NCBI RefSeq assembly: GCF_032399705.1 | Contig: NZ_CP135922.1 | Coordinates: 1,426,001 to 1,490,000 of the forward strand | Direction of reading: 5' to 3' | Length of the DNA: 64,000 nucleotides | Source: Paenibacillus sp. BIC5C1 | GTDB taxonomy: Bacteria; Bacillota; Bacilli; Paenibacillales; Paenibacillaceae | Shown: positions 48,380 through 57,506 of the stretch, piece after piece | How positions within the stretch are numbered: the first letter of the stretch is position 1 | Layout of the letters: each line of letters starts with the position of its first letter | Program-made: the position numbers and the translations under genes | The notes under the pieces: model-generated | Database searches by the model: none | What the model saw: only the letters and a program-made list of their open reading frames with translations | What the model was told of the DNA's origin: nothing

Positions 48380-48447
48380 AAACGGGACGGTTAGTTCCAT
48401 TCTTCGTTGAGTGATAACATGGGGAAGTAACACATTCAGCCAGAAAT

Positions 48448-48491
48448 AATAAGAAGGGCACTTACCAAAGTAGGTAAGTGCTCTTCTTATT
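48448..48491. terminator. bidirectional terminator
   Basis: AATAAGAAGGGCACTTACC and its complement GGTAAGTGCTCTTCTTATT form a 19-bp stem with one mismatch between convergent genes. Confidence 0.88.
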
Positions 48492-48509
48492 ATATATGAG
48501 GTTGTTGCT

Positions 48510-49868
48510 TTATTTAGCCCAATTGGATTCTTTCTCGTCTTCATCGGTGTAGTCGGACATGGTCAGTGGTTCCTTAGGAACAACGGCGACTTTGTAGAAG
48601 CGATTTTTGTCTTTTTCCAGCAAAACGAAGGTCAGATTTTCGAACTCATATTCTTCCTGTTCATTCATCTCTGGACGATGGCTATAGAGCCAGCCACCAA
48701 TGGTATCCCATTCATCAGCATCCAGGTTTGACGTGAACATGTCGTTAACCTTGGATAGGGACACCTTACCATCCATAATGACATAGTTTTCATTGATGAC
48801 CTGAATATCCTCGACTTCGTCCGCGTCAAACTCATCCCGAATTTCACCGACAATCTGTTCAAGCACATCCTCAATCGTTACTATCCCGGAAGTACCTCCG
48901 TACTCATCGACCAGTACGGCAATATGCACGCCATCCTTCTGCATTTTTTTAAGCAGATCTTTGACTGGCGTCGTTTCGTGAACAGCGGATACCGGCTGAA
49001 TAAGGGAAGAAAGATCGACAGGTTCGTCGTTTCCGTACAACTCCAGGAAAAATTGTTTGGTATTAATGATACCGATAATATCGTCTTTACTCTCATTTAC
49101 CACTGGAAAACGGGTGTATTGTTCCTGTCGGATAATATCCAGGTTTTCCTCGTTCGATCTATTGACATAAAGGCAGACCATATCAGTCCGGGGTACCATG
49201 ATTTCTTTGGCAAGCATTTCATCAAAAGCAAAAATCCGGCTTACATAACCGAACTCGGCTTGGTTGATTTTGCCGCTCTCAAAGCTTTCATTAATGATAA
49301 TCTGTAATTCCTCTTCGGAGTGCGCATCTTCATGCTCGGATGCAGGTTTAATTCCGAACAACTTGACCAGTTGATTCGCTGAGCTGTTTAACAGCCAGAT
49401 AAAAGGATACATAATTCGGTTAAACCAGATGATAGGTGTAGACGTCAGCAGTGCAACAGTCTCGGCTTTCCGGATTGCAATCGTTTTTGGAGCAAGTTCG
49501 CCAACCACAACATGCAGATACGTGATGGAAGCAAACGCGATAACAAATGATAAGAATGAAGAAACTGCCTCAGGCATGCTCATGCTTTCAAACACAGGGT
49601 GGAGAATTTTCTCTACCGTCGGTTCACCCAGCCAGCCCAATCCCAGAGATGTGATCGTGATTCCAAGCTGGCAGGCGGACAAATAGCCATCCAGATTGGC
49701 AACTGCCTGTTTAACAGCCAGCGCACGCTTGTTTCCTTCTGCAATCATTTGGTCGATCCGGCTCGGACGAACTCGTACCAGAGCGAACTCCACTGCAACA
49801 AAAAAAGCCGAAAGTCCTATCAAAAACGCAACCAATACTAAATTTAACGCATACCTCTCACTTTCCAT
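48510..49868 (-). CDS. CNNM/CorC-type hemolysin family protein
   Basis: Membrane protein of 452 residues. A DUF21/CNNM domain with four helices (from ALNLVLVAFLIGLSAFFVAV) is followed by a pair of CBS domains (LAKEIMVPRTDMVCLYVNRS, IAVLVDEYGGTSGIVTIEDV) and a C-terminal CorC_HlyC domain. Members such as YhdP/MpfA take part in magnesium export or homeostasis. The start at 49868 has AAAGGAG upstream on the minus strand, and a TATAAT can be read there as well. It is divergent from cls. Confidence 0.92.
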   Translation of the reverse strand: MESERYALNLVLVAFLIGLSAFFVAVEFALVRVRPSRIDQMIAEGNKRALAVKQAVANLDGYLSACQLGITITSLGLGWLGEPTVEKILHPVFESMSMPEAVSSFLSFVIAFASITYLHVVVGELAPKTIAIRKAETVALLTSTPIIWFNRIMYPFIWLLNSSANQLVKLFGIKPASEHEDAHSEEELQIIINESFESGKINQAEFGYVSRIFAFDEMLAKEIMVPRTDMVCLYVNRSNEENLDIIRQEQYTRFPVVNESKDDIIGIINTKQFFLELYGNDEPVDLSSLIQPVSAVHETTPVKDLLKKMQKDGVHIAVLVDEYGGTSGIVTIEDVLEQIVGEIRDEFDADEVEDIQVINENYVIMDGKVSLSKVNDMFTSNLDADEWDTIGGWLYSHRPEMNEQEEYEFENLTFVLLEKDKNRFYKVAVVPKEPLTMSDYTDEDEKESNWAK

Positions 49869-50244
49869 TCACTGCTCTTCTCCTTTAAGTAATAAGTTTT
49901 TAACGAATATTATATCTAATTTTACGTAAGAAGACCACCTTCCGATCAAGAAAAGAGGAAGAGTCTGGAAGGGAGTGTGTGCGAAATGGCGATGGAATGC
50001 TGATCCGCAGACTGGAATGAATCATATGTAGAGGGGAACACAGTCAGAATATACAACGCCTAAGTATGGAATGAACTGGCTGAGTGCCGCTATAGATCAG
50101 TTGTGTATGTAACATTTTATCTAAGCAAACGTTACGAACAGTGCATACATTGGGTATCTAATGATTAGCTATAGGCTTTATCGTCAAAGCTTGTACAGTG
50201 AGAGAGAACGGCAAGGTCACACCTTGCCATGAGGAGGAAGCCGA
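49869..50244. other. intergenic region between divergent genes
   Basis: A 376-base stretch. It holds a possible minus-strand -10 (TATAAT read on the minus strand near 49910) and no convincing gene. A perfect 7-bp hairpin, GGCAAGG (50210-50216) and CCTTGCC (50222-50228), lies 2 bases before the GAGGAGG of cls and has no T-run, so it may influence cls translation. Confidence 0.5.
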
Positions 50245-51684
50245 ATGTTTTGGCTGGTCATTATATTGCTCGTATTTACTTTTCAGGCAGCCACCATTCT
50301 GTTGCTGGAATTCCGTAATCCGGCGAAAGCTGTGGCATGGCTTTTTATTTTATTCTGTGTACCCTTGATCGGCTTTGTGGTGTATTATTTTGTCGCCCAG
50401 GACTACAGCAAACGCAAGAAGGTCCGTAAAGGCGGTTCGCGAATCTTTCGTGAAATACGGGAGACGATCTGGGAGCAGGCTCATATTGTCGAGCATGCCG
50501 ATCAGATGTCGGGCAGTCGATACAATCATCAGCATCGTTTGTTCAACCTGCTGTCACACCTGTCTGAGAGCCCGATTACAGGCTGTAATCGGAGTCAAGT
50601 ACTGACGAATGGTGAAGAGACATTTGAAGCCATGTTGAGGGCAATGGAACATGCAGAGCACCATTTGCATGTTGAATTTTATATTTTTCGAGATGATGTC
50701 ATCAGCACGAAGTTTCAGGATGTGATGATTCGCAAGGCGAAAGAAGGCGTCAAAGTGCGTCTGATCTGCGATGGACTCGGCAGTCACAAGATGAGCTGGA
50801 GTTTTATCCGGAAGTTTCAGGAGGCAGGCGTGGAGTTTCATTATTTTCTGCCACCGCTCATTGCAACGATTGACCGAAGAGTGAACTACCGGAATCACCG
50901 TAAAATTGTTGTGGTGGATGGAAGGATTGGCTTCGTGGGTGGGATTAATATAGGGGATGATTATCTCGGACAATATCCAGAAGTTGGGTTCTGGCGCGAT
51001 ACTCATGTACAGATTGAGGGAGATGCCGTATATTTCCTACAAAATACGTTCTTGAACGACTGGAAGCTCGCTTCCGGCGAGCAGATTACAGAGCCTCAAC
51101 TGACAGAACTGTTCCCGCCACATATTTGCAGCGGGAAAGAGCGAATTCAGATTCTGGCCAGCGGGCCGGATCAGGACTGGGATGCCATTCAGGAAATGTG
51201 CTTTGGGGCGATTTCCGTAGCAAGCGAACGCATATATATCACGACACCCTATTTCATCCCGGATCCCGCATTGTACGAAGCAATTAAGACGGCTGCCGTC
51301 AGTGGAGTGGATGTGAAAATCATCATTCCGTATCAATCGGATTCCCGGCTGGTGCATTTGGCTTCTATGTCCTATGTCGAAGAATTGTTGCGTGCCGGAG
51401 TGAAGTTCTATCAATATCGCAAAGGCTTTGTACATGCCAAGGTCTTAATTGTGGATGATTTGCTTGCGACGGTAGGGACAGCCAACATGGATATGCGCAG
51501 CTTTTTCTGCAATTTTGAGTTAACCGCAGTATTGTTCGAGACATCATCCATGGAACGGCTGACTGAGGATTTTGAACGTGATCTGAATGATTGCAGCCAG
51601 ATTGACGTGAAGGTGTTTCAGCAGCGCTCACGGTGGGAAAAAGGGGCAGAAATGCTTTCTCGCATGCTTTCTCCGCTGCTTTAG
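50245..51684 (+). CDS. cls: cardiolipin synthase
   Basis: Phospholipase-D family enzyme of 479 residues, joining two phosphatidylglycerols to cardiolipin and glycerol at the membrane. Two N-terminal helices (about residues 1-18 and 33-52) precede two HKD motifs: NHRKIVVVDGRIGFVGGINI near residue 215 and HAKVLIVDDLLATVGTANMD near residue 395. Length and spacing match Bacillus ClsA. GAGGAGG precedes the ATG at 50245. It is a single-gene unit with its own terminator. Confidence 0.94.
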   Translation: MFWLVIILLVFTFQAATILLLEFRNPAKAVAWLFILFCVPLIGFVVYYFVAQDYSKRKKVRKGGSRIFREIRETIWEQAHIVEHADQMSGSRYNHQHRLFNLLSHLSESPITGCNRSQVLTNGEETFEAMLRAMEHAEHHLHVEFYIFRDDVISTKFQDVMIRKAKEGVKVRLICDGLGSHKMSWSFIRKFQEAGVEFHYFLPPLIATIDRRVNYRNHRKIVVVDGRIGFVGGINIGDDYLGQYPEVGFWRDTHVQIEGDAVYFLQNTFLNDWKLASGEQITEPQLTELFPPHICSGKERIQILASGPDQDWDAIQEMCFGAISVASERIYITTPYFIPDPALYEAIKTAAVSGVDVKIIIPYQSDSRLVHLASMSYVEELLRAGVKFYQYRKGFVHAKVLIVDDLLATVGTANMDMRSFFCNFELTAVLFETSSMERLTEDFERDLNDCSQIDVKVFQQRSRWEKGAEMLSRMLSPLL

Positions 51685-51705
51685 CCGTTATAAGGCGGAT
51701 TTCTC

Positions 51706-51742
51706 AAGATAAGTTCACTTTTTGTGAATTTATCTTCTTTTT
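51706..51742 (+). terminator. terminator after cls
   Basis: AAGATAAGTTCAC (51706-51718) and GTGAATTTATCTT (51724-51736) with a T-rich loop and a TCTTTTT tail. Confidence 0.8.
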
Positions 51743-51752
51743 GCTAACTATT

Positions 51753-51845
51753 TTGCTCAAATTTGATCTTTTATGATATAATGTTTATATAAATTATGTC
51801 TTGGCGAAGGAGGGGAGTCTGCGGGAAAACAGGCTCCCTTTTGCT
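51753..51845 (+). promoter_or_regulatory. promoter followed by an attenuator-like hairpin
   Basis: TTGCTC (51753-51758) and TATAAT (51777-51782) form a likely promoter. About 25 bases after the expected start, GGGAGTCTG and CAGGCTCCC (51813-51839) form a stem with one GU pair, followed by TTTTGCTCTCTTTT. It could be a short terminated RNA or an attenuator for the YitT gene beginning at 52032. I cannot identify a known riboswitch. Confidence 0.4.
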
Positions 51846-52031
51846 CTCTTTTGGAATTGTCAACCGGAATTAAGACATACTTGAATACATTTCATATAGC
51901 CTTTAGGTGCTTTTATTACGGGGTGCATATAGCGTTGGAACGGTGTTGTTCCTCTTTATGTAGGGTTCCTCTGGGGTACTTAAATGATTTATGAAATGGA
52001 TTCACATATTGATCAAAACGGGGGGGATACC

Positions 52032-52940
52032 ATGTCCAATGTATCGGTTAAAGAACTAACATCCAAGCCGGACCGCAATGTGAAGAGCTCGGTGTTTTCA
52101 CTAAAGCTTCTGCAGCGCATTGTGATGATTCTGGTCGGTGCTGCACTGATGGCTGTGTCACTCGAAGTATTTCTCGTGCCGAATGGCGTTATTGATGGGG
52201 GAATAACAGGGATTTCGATTATGGTGTCAGAGCTTACACATCTGCCACTCGGAATTTTCCTAACCTTACTTAACTTGCCTTTCCTGATTCTGGGGTATAA
52301 ACAAATAGGTAAAACGTTTGCGTTGTCCACACTGCTCGGGATCGTTGTAATGTCCATTGGAACGTCATTGTTACACCACGTTCCTGCACTGACGCCAGGT
52401 GAACCACTGCTTGGAGCTGTATTTGGTGGATTGATCTTGGGGGTTGGAGTTGGTCTTGTCATTCGTTCTGGCGGTTCACTGGATGGTACGGAGATTGTAG
52501 CCATACTGTTGAGTGAGAAATCACCATTGTCTGTAGGTCAGATCGTATTGTTCATTAACGTATTTATTTTTGCAGGTGCAGGTTTTGTGTTTGGTTGGCC
52601 AAATGCCCTGTATTCCATGATTGCTTATTATATTGCAATGAAGATGATTGATATTGTCAATGAAGGATTGGATCAATCCAAATCGGTATGGATTATCAGT
52701 GAGAAGTACCGTGATATTGGTTCAGCCTTAACCGACCGTCTGGGTCGTGGCGTCACTTTTCTGGATGGGGAGGGCGGCTTCAGCGGAGACGAGAAGAAAA
52801 TTATATTTGTGGTTATTACCCGTTTGGAAGAAGCTAAGCTGAAGTCCATTGTTGAAGATTGGGACCCACATGCCTTTGTGGCAATAGGTAACATTCACGA
52901 TGTGAAGGGCGGACGTTTCAAGAAAAAAGGTATACATTAG
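52032..52940 (+). CDS. YitT family membrane protein (DUF2179)
   Basis: Membrane protein of 302 residues with five to six helices and a cytoplasmic C-terminal DUF2179 domain (GRGVTFLDGEGGFSGDEKKI, then VVITRLEEAKLKSIVEDWDP). The GVIDGGITGISIM segment near residue 60 and RSGGSLDGTEIVAI are hallmarks. Function of the family is not established. The ATG at 52032 follows a G-rich site; the frame extends upstream to 51984 with a weak site. It ends before a strong bidirectional terminator. Confidence 0.9.
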   Translation: MSNVSVKELTSKPDRNVKSSVFSLKLLQRIVMILVGAALMAVSLEVFLVPNGVIDGGITGISIMVSELTHLPLGIFLTLLNLPFLILGYKQIGKTFALSTLLGIVVMSIGTSLLHHVPALTPGEPLLGAVFGGLILGVGVGLVIRSGGSLDGTEIVAILLSEKSPLSVGQIVLFINVFIFAGAGFVFGWPNALYSMIAYYIAMKMIDIVNEGLDQSKSVWIISEKYRDIGSALTDRLGRGVTFLDGEGGFSGDEKKIIFVVITRLEEAKLKSIVEDWDPHAFVAIGNIHDVKGGRFKKKGIH

Positions 52941-52963
52941 CGAATCTCATCGCGAGTAAACGA

Positions 52964-53007
52964 AAAAATAGCCGGTACCCTTGGTTTGAGGGTGACCGGC
53001 TATTTTT
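52964..53007. terminator. bidirectional terminator
   Basis: AAAAATAGCCGGT and ACCGGCTATTTTT (13-bp stem) with an inner CCCT/AGGG pairing, between the YitT gene and the minus-strand polymerase gene. Confidence 0.9.
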
Positions 53008-53890
53008 GTTTTAAATGCTGGATGATCAGTTCAACAGGCTGGGGGTCGACAGCTGCGATCAGATCCCCGGTCTTCGTCAGGCGTTCCACGATGTTCATCA
53101 AGTGGTAATCCTTAACCGAAACGTTGTTCCGAACTTCATCCCATGTGAGAGGAGTGGACACTGTACCGCCTGGTTTGGCGCGGGGAGTGTAGGGAGCTGC
53201 AAGCGTTTTGCCACCGTAATGCTGGAGGTAATCAAAATAAATACGATCCCCCCGGTCTTTTTTTAGTCGTTCCAGTGTAAATAGATCCGGATGTTTTTGA
53301 GTGACGTATTTGCCTACAAAATAACCAATGTCTCTTAATTCATCGAAGGTTACACCTTGGCGGATCGGAACAATAATCTGTACACCTGTGGCACCAGAAG
53401 TTTTCGGTACCGATCTAAGACCAAGCGAAGTCAGCGTTTCCCCCACGATCAGGGCAGCCTGCATGATGCGGGGTTCTTCTTCCTGTGAAGGATCGAGATC
53501 AATCATCCACTCACAAGGCAGATGGCTACCTACAGCATGTAAGGAAGGATGAAACTCAAGAGCGGCCAGATTGCCAAGCCATAACAGATCAGGAAGGTCA
53601 TTCATCACTACATATCGTATCCCATCATGCATCTCCGTTCGTACAAACTCCGGAACGGGCTCTGGAACATTTTTCTGATAGAAAAACTCGCCGCCTGCAC
53701 CATGTGGATAACGTATCGTAGTGAGCAGCCGATTTCGGGTGTACGTCAGTAGATAGGGAGCCAGCGCCGCTAACTTTTGCAAATAGACAGCCTTGGTTAC
53801 ACCTGCTTCGGGCCATAACAACTTGTCCGGATTGGTCACGGTAAGCTCCATTCCATTAATCGTTATGGTGCCCTTTATTGTATGGGCCAT
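53000..53890 (-). CDS. LigD-type polymerase/primase domain protein (NHEJ)
   Basis: Stand-alone archaeo-eukaryotic primase-type polymerase of 296 residues, like the polymerase domain of bacterial LigD, which fills gaps at double-strand breaks with ribonucleotides. Key segments are VTNPDKLLWPEAGVTKAVYL, the catalytic DxD in CEWMIDLDPSQEE, SGATGVQIIVPI and DYLQHYGGKTLAAPYTPRAK. The start at 53890 follows AGGAGG by 8 bases; a GTG at 53899 is in frame. It lies just after the ligase gene, and with Ku nearby completes an end-joining set. Its stop overlaps the terminator. Confidence 0.9.
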   Translation of the reverse strand: MAHTIKGTITINGMELTVTNPDKLLWPEAGVTKAVYLQKLAALAPYLLTYTRNRLLTTIRYPHGAGGEFFYQKNVPEPVPEFVRTEMHDGIRYVVMNDLPDLLWLGNLAALEFHPSLHAVGSHLPCEWMIDLDPSQEEEPRIMQAALIVGETLTSLGLRSVPKTSGATGVQIIVPIRQGVTFDELRDIGYFVGKYVTQKHPDLFTLERLKKDRGDRIYFDYLQHYGGKTLAAPYTPRAKPGGTVSTPLTWDEVRNNVSVKDYHLMNIVERLTKTGDLIAAVDPQPVELIIQHLKQK

Positions 53891-53969
53891 GAACAACACC
53901 TCCTGTGGTAAACAAGTATAGTTTTAAATGGGAAGTCATTTTAATGATTCAGGCGGATGGAAAAGAGGT

Positions 53970-54935
53970 TTATCGTTCATGCATAAGATGACTGATCTGG
54001 CTGATCTCACACTCATCTCGCTTTACCGAAGCAAAAGTCTGGATGCTTGGGTGACGTAGGGTAAGATGGTGGGTGAGTTCCATGAATTGCACTTTGACGC
54101 CGATCTGTGGTTCAATCCATGTCGTCTCTGCGCTTCTCTCGGGTATGTTATGAAAAGGTCTATCCTTACGAATAAGAGGTTGTACTTCTTCGGTTAGTTT
54201 ACGCCAGGAGTCCGAGTTCAGCTTACCCGTGCCGACATGACCAATATAGACAAAGTTAGGCCCATCATATACACCGACTGCAATTGCATTGACGATGCCG
54301 CTGCGGAAGGTGACCCCTCCAATCAGGGCATATAGGTCGTGGAAAATCTTAACCTTCTGCCAACGCTGATCCTTGCCGTTGATTCCATAGGTACTGGAAA
54401 GGTCTTTACATACAATTCCCTCCATCTGGTGCTGTCTCATCACAGAGAGCAGGGCGTCGGGATCTGACGTGTTGGTTACTTCCTGAACATGGGGAGCAGA
54501 ATTCAGAACTTGATGCAGCAGACGCTGACGATCTGCAAGTGGTTGATCTGTGACCCATGCCCCATCGCAGAAAAGAATATCAAATACCATATAAGTCACC
54601 GGAATCTGGTTTACAGCTTGGGCAATGCCATCCGGTCTGCTCATGCGATCTCGCCGCAGCACGTGATAGAAGGATGGTTTCCCCGTATCTGGATCAAGGG
54701 CAATAATCTCTCCATCCAAAATATAAGAAGGGACGGAGCACAGATTGCGTGGCTGAACCAGTTCAGGATATTGTGCAGTTCGGTTGTGCAATCTGCGATT
54801 AACTAACTGAATTCCCTGGCCGTCCTCGTAAGCAAGCATGCGAACCCCATCCCATTTGATTTGGGCAATCCAATTTTGCCCGGTAGGGATCACATCACGG
54901 GATATAGGTTCAAAAGGAACCAAGGGATTGAACAT
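53970..54935 (-). CDS. ATP-dependent DNA ligase (LigD-like ligase domain)
   Basis: DNA ligase of 321 residues. The catalytic Lys is in AQIKWDGVRMLAY (KxDG motif I). YILDGEIIALD is motif III, EGIVCKD motif IV, and QRWQKVKIF motif V. A C-terminal OB domain follows. It corresponds to the ligase part of LigD (or LigC) without polymerase or nuclease domains. The start at 54935 follows AAAGGAG with 9 bases. Together with the adjacent polymerase it forms a split LigD. Confidence 0.92.
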   Translation of the reverse strand: MFNPLVPFEPISRDVIPTGQNWIAQIKWDGVRMLAYEDGQGIQLVNRRLHNRTAQYPELVQPRNLCSVPSYILDGEIIALDPDTGKPSFYHVLRRDRMSRPDGIAQAVNQIPVTYMVFDILFCDGAWVTDQPLADRQRLLHQVLNSAPHVQEVTNTSDPDALLSVMRQHQMEGIVCKDLSSTYGINGKDQRWQKVKIFHDLYALIGGVTFRSGIVNAIAVGVYDGPNFVYIGHVGTGKLNSDSWRKLTEEVQPLIRKDRPFHNIPERSAETTWIEPQIGVKVQFMELTHHLTLRHPSIQTFASVKRDECEISQISHLMHER

Positions 54936-55005
54936 GTGCTTAAAACTCCTTTCCTCTTTCAAATCTGCCTGGAGGTTGATCCTCTATAAGTTGAGTAGGG
55001 CAAGT

Positions 55006-56103
55006 TTAGCTCTTCCGCAGCCGTGCTTTCAGTTTATGTACCGTAATAAGCAGTAAAGGAATCCCGATACCACAAGTCAAATCCCAATCAATCCAATATG
55101 GAATAACGACTTTGAGATAGAAATTTTCGTTGGGTGCTAGAACAATGGACATGGACAGAATCAACATAGCGCCAGGCAAAATGAGTGGACGATAGCTGGA
55201 CAATTTGAAGAGATGACTGATTCCGAGTACAAAGCTATAGAAGAACAGAATGCTCTTGAAAAAGACGGCAATAATCCAGACAGAAGCCATAAATGCCTCA
55301 ATCCGCTGTAAAAAGTTGCCTATATTGATCTTCAGCGACAGATTAAATGCTGCGAACCAGTGGTGTTGCGTCATAAATGGACCCATGACCAGCAGACAGA
55401 TGGTTAGTGTGAGGGTAAGCATCAATCCCCCTATGATGGCTGCTAGAAGGATATCCTTTTCCCAATGCGCTTCCTTTTTAGCATAAGGAAAGAGCATAAG
55501 AAAGATGCACAATTCACAATAAGGATAGGTAAGCACAGCGACAAAGCCTTTAAAGGGATTCAGAAAGCCTTCTGCAAGAACGGGCTTGATGTTGTCCAGA
55601 TGTGAATGCGGGAATAGACAGACGGTCAGAATGAGCAGAAACAGCACAATCAGGGGCAGAAGTACCTCGGCACTTCTGCCTATGGGTTCCAGACCGGAGA
55701 AAAGTCCCCAGGCAAGAGTACAAACAAAAAGCAAACTCACAATGAAGAGAGGGGATTCAGGCAGGAGCTGGGTCGTCATGAAATCCCCAATTTCTCTTAT
55801 GAATGCAGAAGTACCCATTAGAAAATAGAATAGATAAAAACAGCTGATGAACGCCCCGATCCAGGGTCCTAGAGTATACAATGCATGTTGGATCAGATTC
55901 ATACGGGGCTGCAATTTGTATACAACGAGCATGATGGACAGAACCCCTGCTCCCCCGGCAACGCCCATTAATGCAGATATCCATGCATCCTGATGCGCAT
56001 ATGAGGTGACCATTGAGGGGAAGACGATAATCTGTTCACCAATCGTGCATAAGAACATCAGTGAGCCCAGTTGTCTTACAGTTAAACGCCCCTTTTCAAT
56101 CAT
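55006..56103 (-). CDS. GerAB-type spore germination permease
   Basis: Membrane protein of 365 residues with about 10 helices, of the endospore germinant receptor B-subunit family (APC superfamily). It begins GRLTVRQLGSLMFLCTIGEQ and continues with the IIVFPSMVTSYAHQDAWISA segment typical of the family. No GerA A- or C-subunit gene is adjacent, so it is an orphan. The start at 56103 follows AAGGAGA. Its position 70 bases upstream of the DNA ligase gene on the same strand suggests possible cotranscription with the repair genes. Confidence 0.88.
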   Translation of the reverse strand: MIEKGRLTVRQLGSLMFLCTIGEQIIVFPSMVTSYAHQDAWISALMGVAGGAGVLSIMLVVYKLQPRMNLIQHALYTLGPWIGAFISCFYLFYFLMGTSAFIREIGDFMTTQLLPESPLFIVSLLFVCTLAWGLFSGLEPIGRSAEVLLPLIVLFLLILTVCLFPHSHLDNIKPVLAEGFLNPFKGFVAVLTYPYCELCIFLMLFPYAKKEAHWEKDILLAAIIGGLMLTLTLTICLLVMGPFMTQHHWFAAFNLSLKINIGNFLQRIEAFMASVWIIAVFFKSILFFYSFVLGISHLFKLSSYRPLILPGAMLILSMSIVLAPNENFYLKVVIPYWIDWDLTCGIGIPLLLITVHKLKARLRKS

Positions 56104-56212
56104 GTGGGTTCTCCTTCGCATATCGATCTAGATATTGGTTAGGTTGCGCCAATAGCACCAGTTTTATTAGGAAATGGATAAAGGCATAGATAAATATAAA
56201 AAAAGGTAGGCA

Positions 56213-56272
56213 AAAAAGCCCAGACAACGAATTTCCCCATGTTAGAGCGAGGAAATTGGTGTCCGGGCTAAT
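56213..56272 (-). terminator. terminator of the catE gene
   Basis: On the minus strand, AGCCCGGACACCAATTTCC pairs with GGAAATTCGTTGTCTGGGCT and ends in TTTTTT (AAAAAA at 56211-56216 on the plus strand). Confidence 0.78.
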
Positions 56273-56322
56273 CAGAACGTAGTCAACTTAACGCACAACA
56301 TTTAATTCACGGATTCCCCGTC

Positions 56323-57192
56323 TTAGTTCGTTGAGGTCAAGCGAATACGAATATTCTGTGGGTCTACAGTAAACCAGTCCATACCTTGCTGTTCAATAGA
56401 TGCGTTGGATTGACGCAGTTGTTCTACAGCTTGTTCTAATTGTTCTTTTCCGTCATAAATGATGGTGAAGTAGTCAATGCCTGTCGCATTGGCCGGATTC
56501 ACAGGTGCGCCTGTACCAGCCCAAATGTTCAGTCCGATGTGATGGTGATAACCGCCTGCCGATACAAACAGGGCGGACATGTTGGCGAAGTTACCAACGA
56601 TATCGAATCCAAGTACTCCTGTGTAGAAACGGCGCGACTCTTCCAGACTGCGTACATGGAAGTGAACATGGCCGATGACCGTTCCAGCAGGCAGACCCTG
56701 CCAAGGTTCGTTTGTGGCCAGAGCGAACAGGCTGTCTACATCAACAGGATCACTTGACATAATGTAGTTATTATCTGCATCTCGCTTCCAGGTGTCGCGG
56801 GCACGGTCTGCATAGATTTCGATACCGTTCTGATCTGGATCGGAAATGTAGAATGCTTCACTGACCAGATGATCACCTTGACCAATTTCGATGCCGGATT
56901 CAGCCAGATTACGAAGAGCAAGGCCCAGCGATTTGCGGTCAGGCAGCAGGATGGCGAAGTGATACAGACCTGAAGTGGAGCGAACAGGCATCGTCACTGC
57001 ATCGGTCAACTGTTCAAGGCGCAGAAGAGACTGCTTTCCATCGGCTGTCAAGGTAGCGACTTTGTCACTGCGTTCAAGCAGTTTCAGTCCGACCACCTCG
57101 GTATAAAATTGAATGGATCGATCCAAATTGCTGATTCGTAAACTTACTTCACCCAGATGGGTGGTAGCAGGGATTTGATAAGTAGAAGTCAT
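56323..57192 (-). CDS. catE: catechol-2,3-dioxygenase (VOC family)
   Basis: Ring-cleaving dioxygenase of 289 residues, two VOC modules. Module 1 includes HLGEVSLRISNLDRSIQFY, LYHFAILLPDRKSLGLAL and NGIEIYADR. Module 2 includes GHVHFHVRSLEESRRFY, VLGFDIVGNF and SAGGYHHHIGLNIWAG. The arrangement and the YHHHIGLNIW segment closely resemble Bacillus subtilis CatE, which is induced by catechol and quinone stress. The start at 57192 follows GGAGG. No catD or regulator gene is adjacent. A YodB/CatR-like site lies at its promoter. Confidence 0.9.
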   Translation of the reverse strand: MTSTYQIPATTHLGEVSLRISNLDRSIQFYTEVVGLKLLERSDKVATLTADGKQSLLRLEQLTDAVTMPVRSTSGLYHFAILLPDRKSLGLALRNLAESGIEIGQGDHLVSEAFYISDPDQNGIEIYADRARDTWKRDADNNYIMSSDPVDVDSLFALATNEPWQGLPAGTVIGHVHFHVRSLEESRRFYTGVLGFDIVGNFANMSALFVSAGGYHHHIGLNIWAGTGAPVNPANATGIDYFTIIYDGKEQLEQAVEQLRQSNASIEQQGMDWFTVDPQNIRIRLTSTN

Positions 57193-57325
57193 AAGGAATT
57201 CCTCCTGTATAAAATTTAGTTGAATTAGTTGAATTGTTGCGGTTCATTCATTGGCAATGGAATAGGATTATTATAATGTCATGGCTCATGTAGTTATGAG
57301 GTTTGACTGTACATTTATAAATAAG

Positions 57326-57370
57326 TTACTTTTCATAAGTTAATATAAAATATAAATCAACTTTCGTCAA
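57326..57370 (-). promoter_or_regulatory. catE promoter with YodB/CatR-like operator
   Basis: On the minus strand, TTGACG (57365-57370), 17 bases, and TATATT (57342-57347). Immediately downstream is an imperfect palindrome, TTACTTTTCATAAGTTA (57326-57342), close to the TACT-N7-AGTA half-site layout reported for the quinone-sensing MarR/DUF24 regulators of B. subtilis catDE. It would block initiation. Confidence 0.6.
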
Positions 57371-57506
57371 TTATATTTTCGATTTTGGTGTATTGAATCT
57401 TGGTTGTGCCTTACTTCAATTATGGAATACAAAACAAAAATCCGGCTTCTTGGCCGGATCTTCAATGTTGATGTTAGTGACTTGCGAATCCTGTGCTGTT
57501 TGCTGT

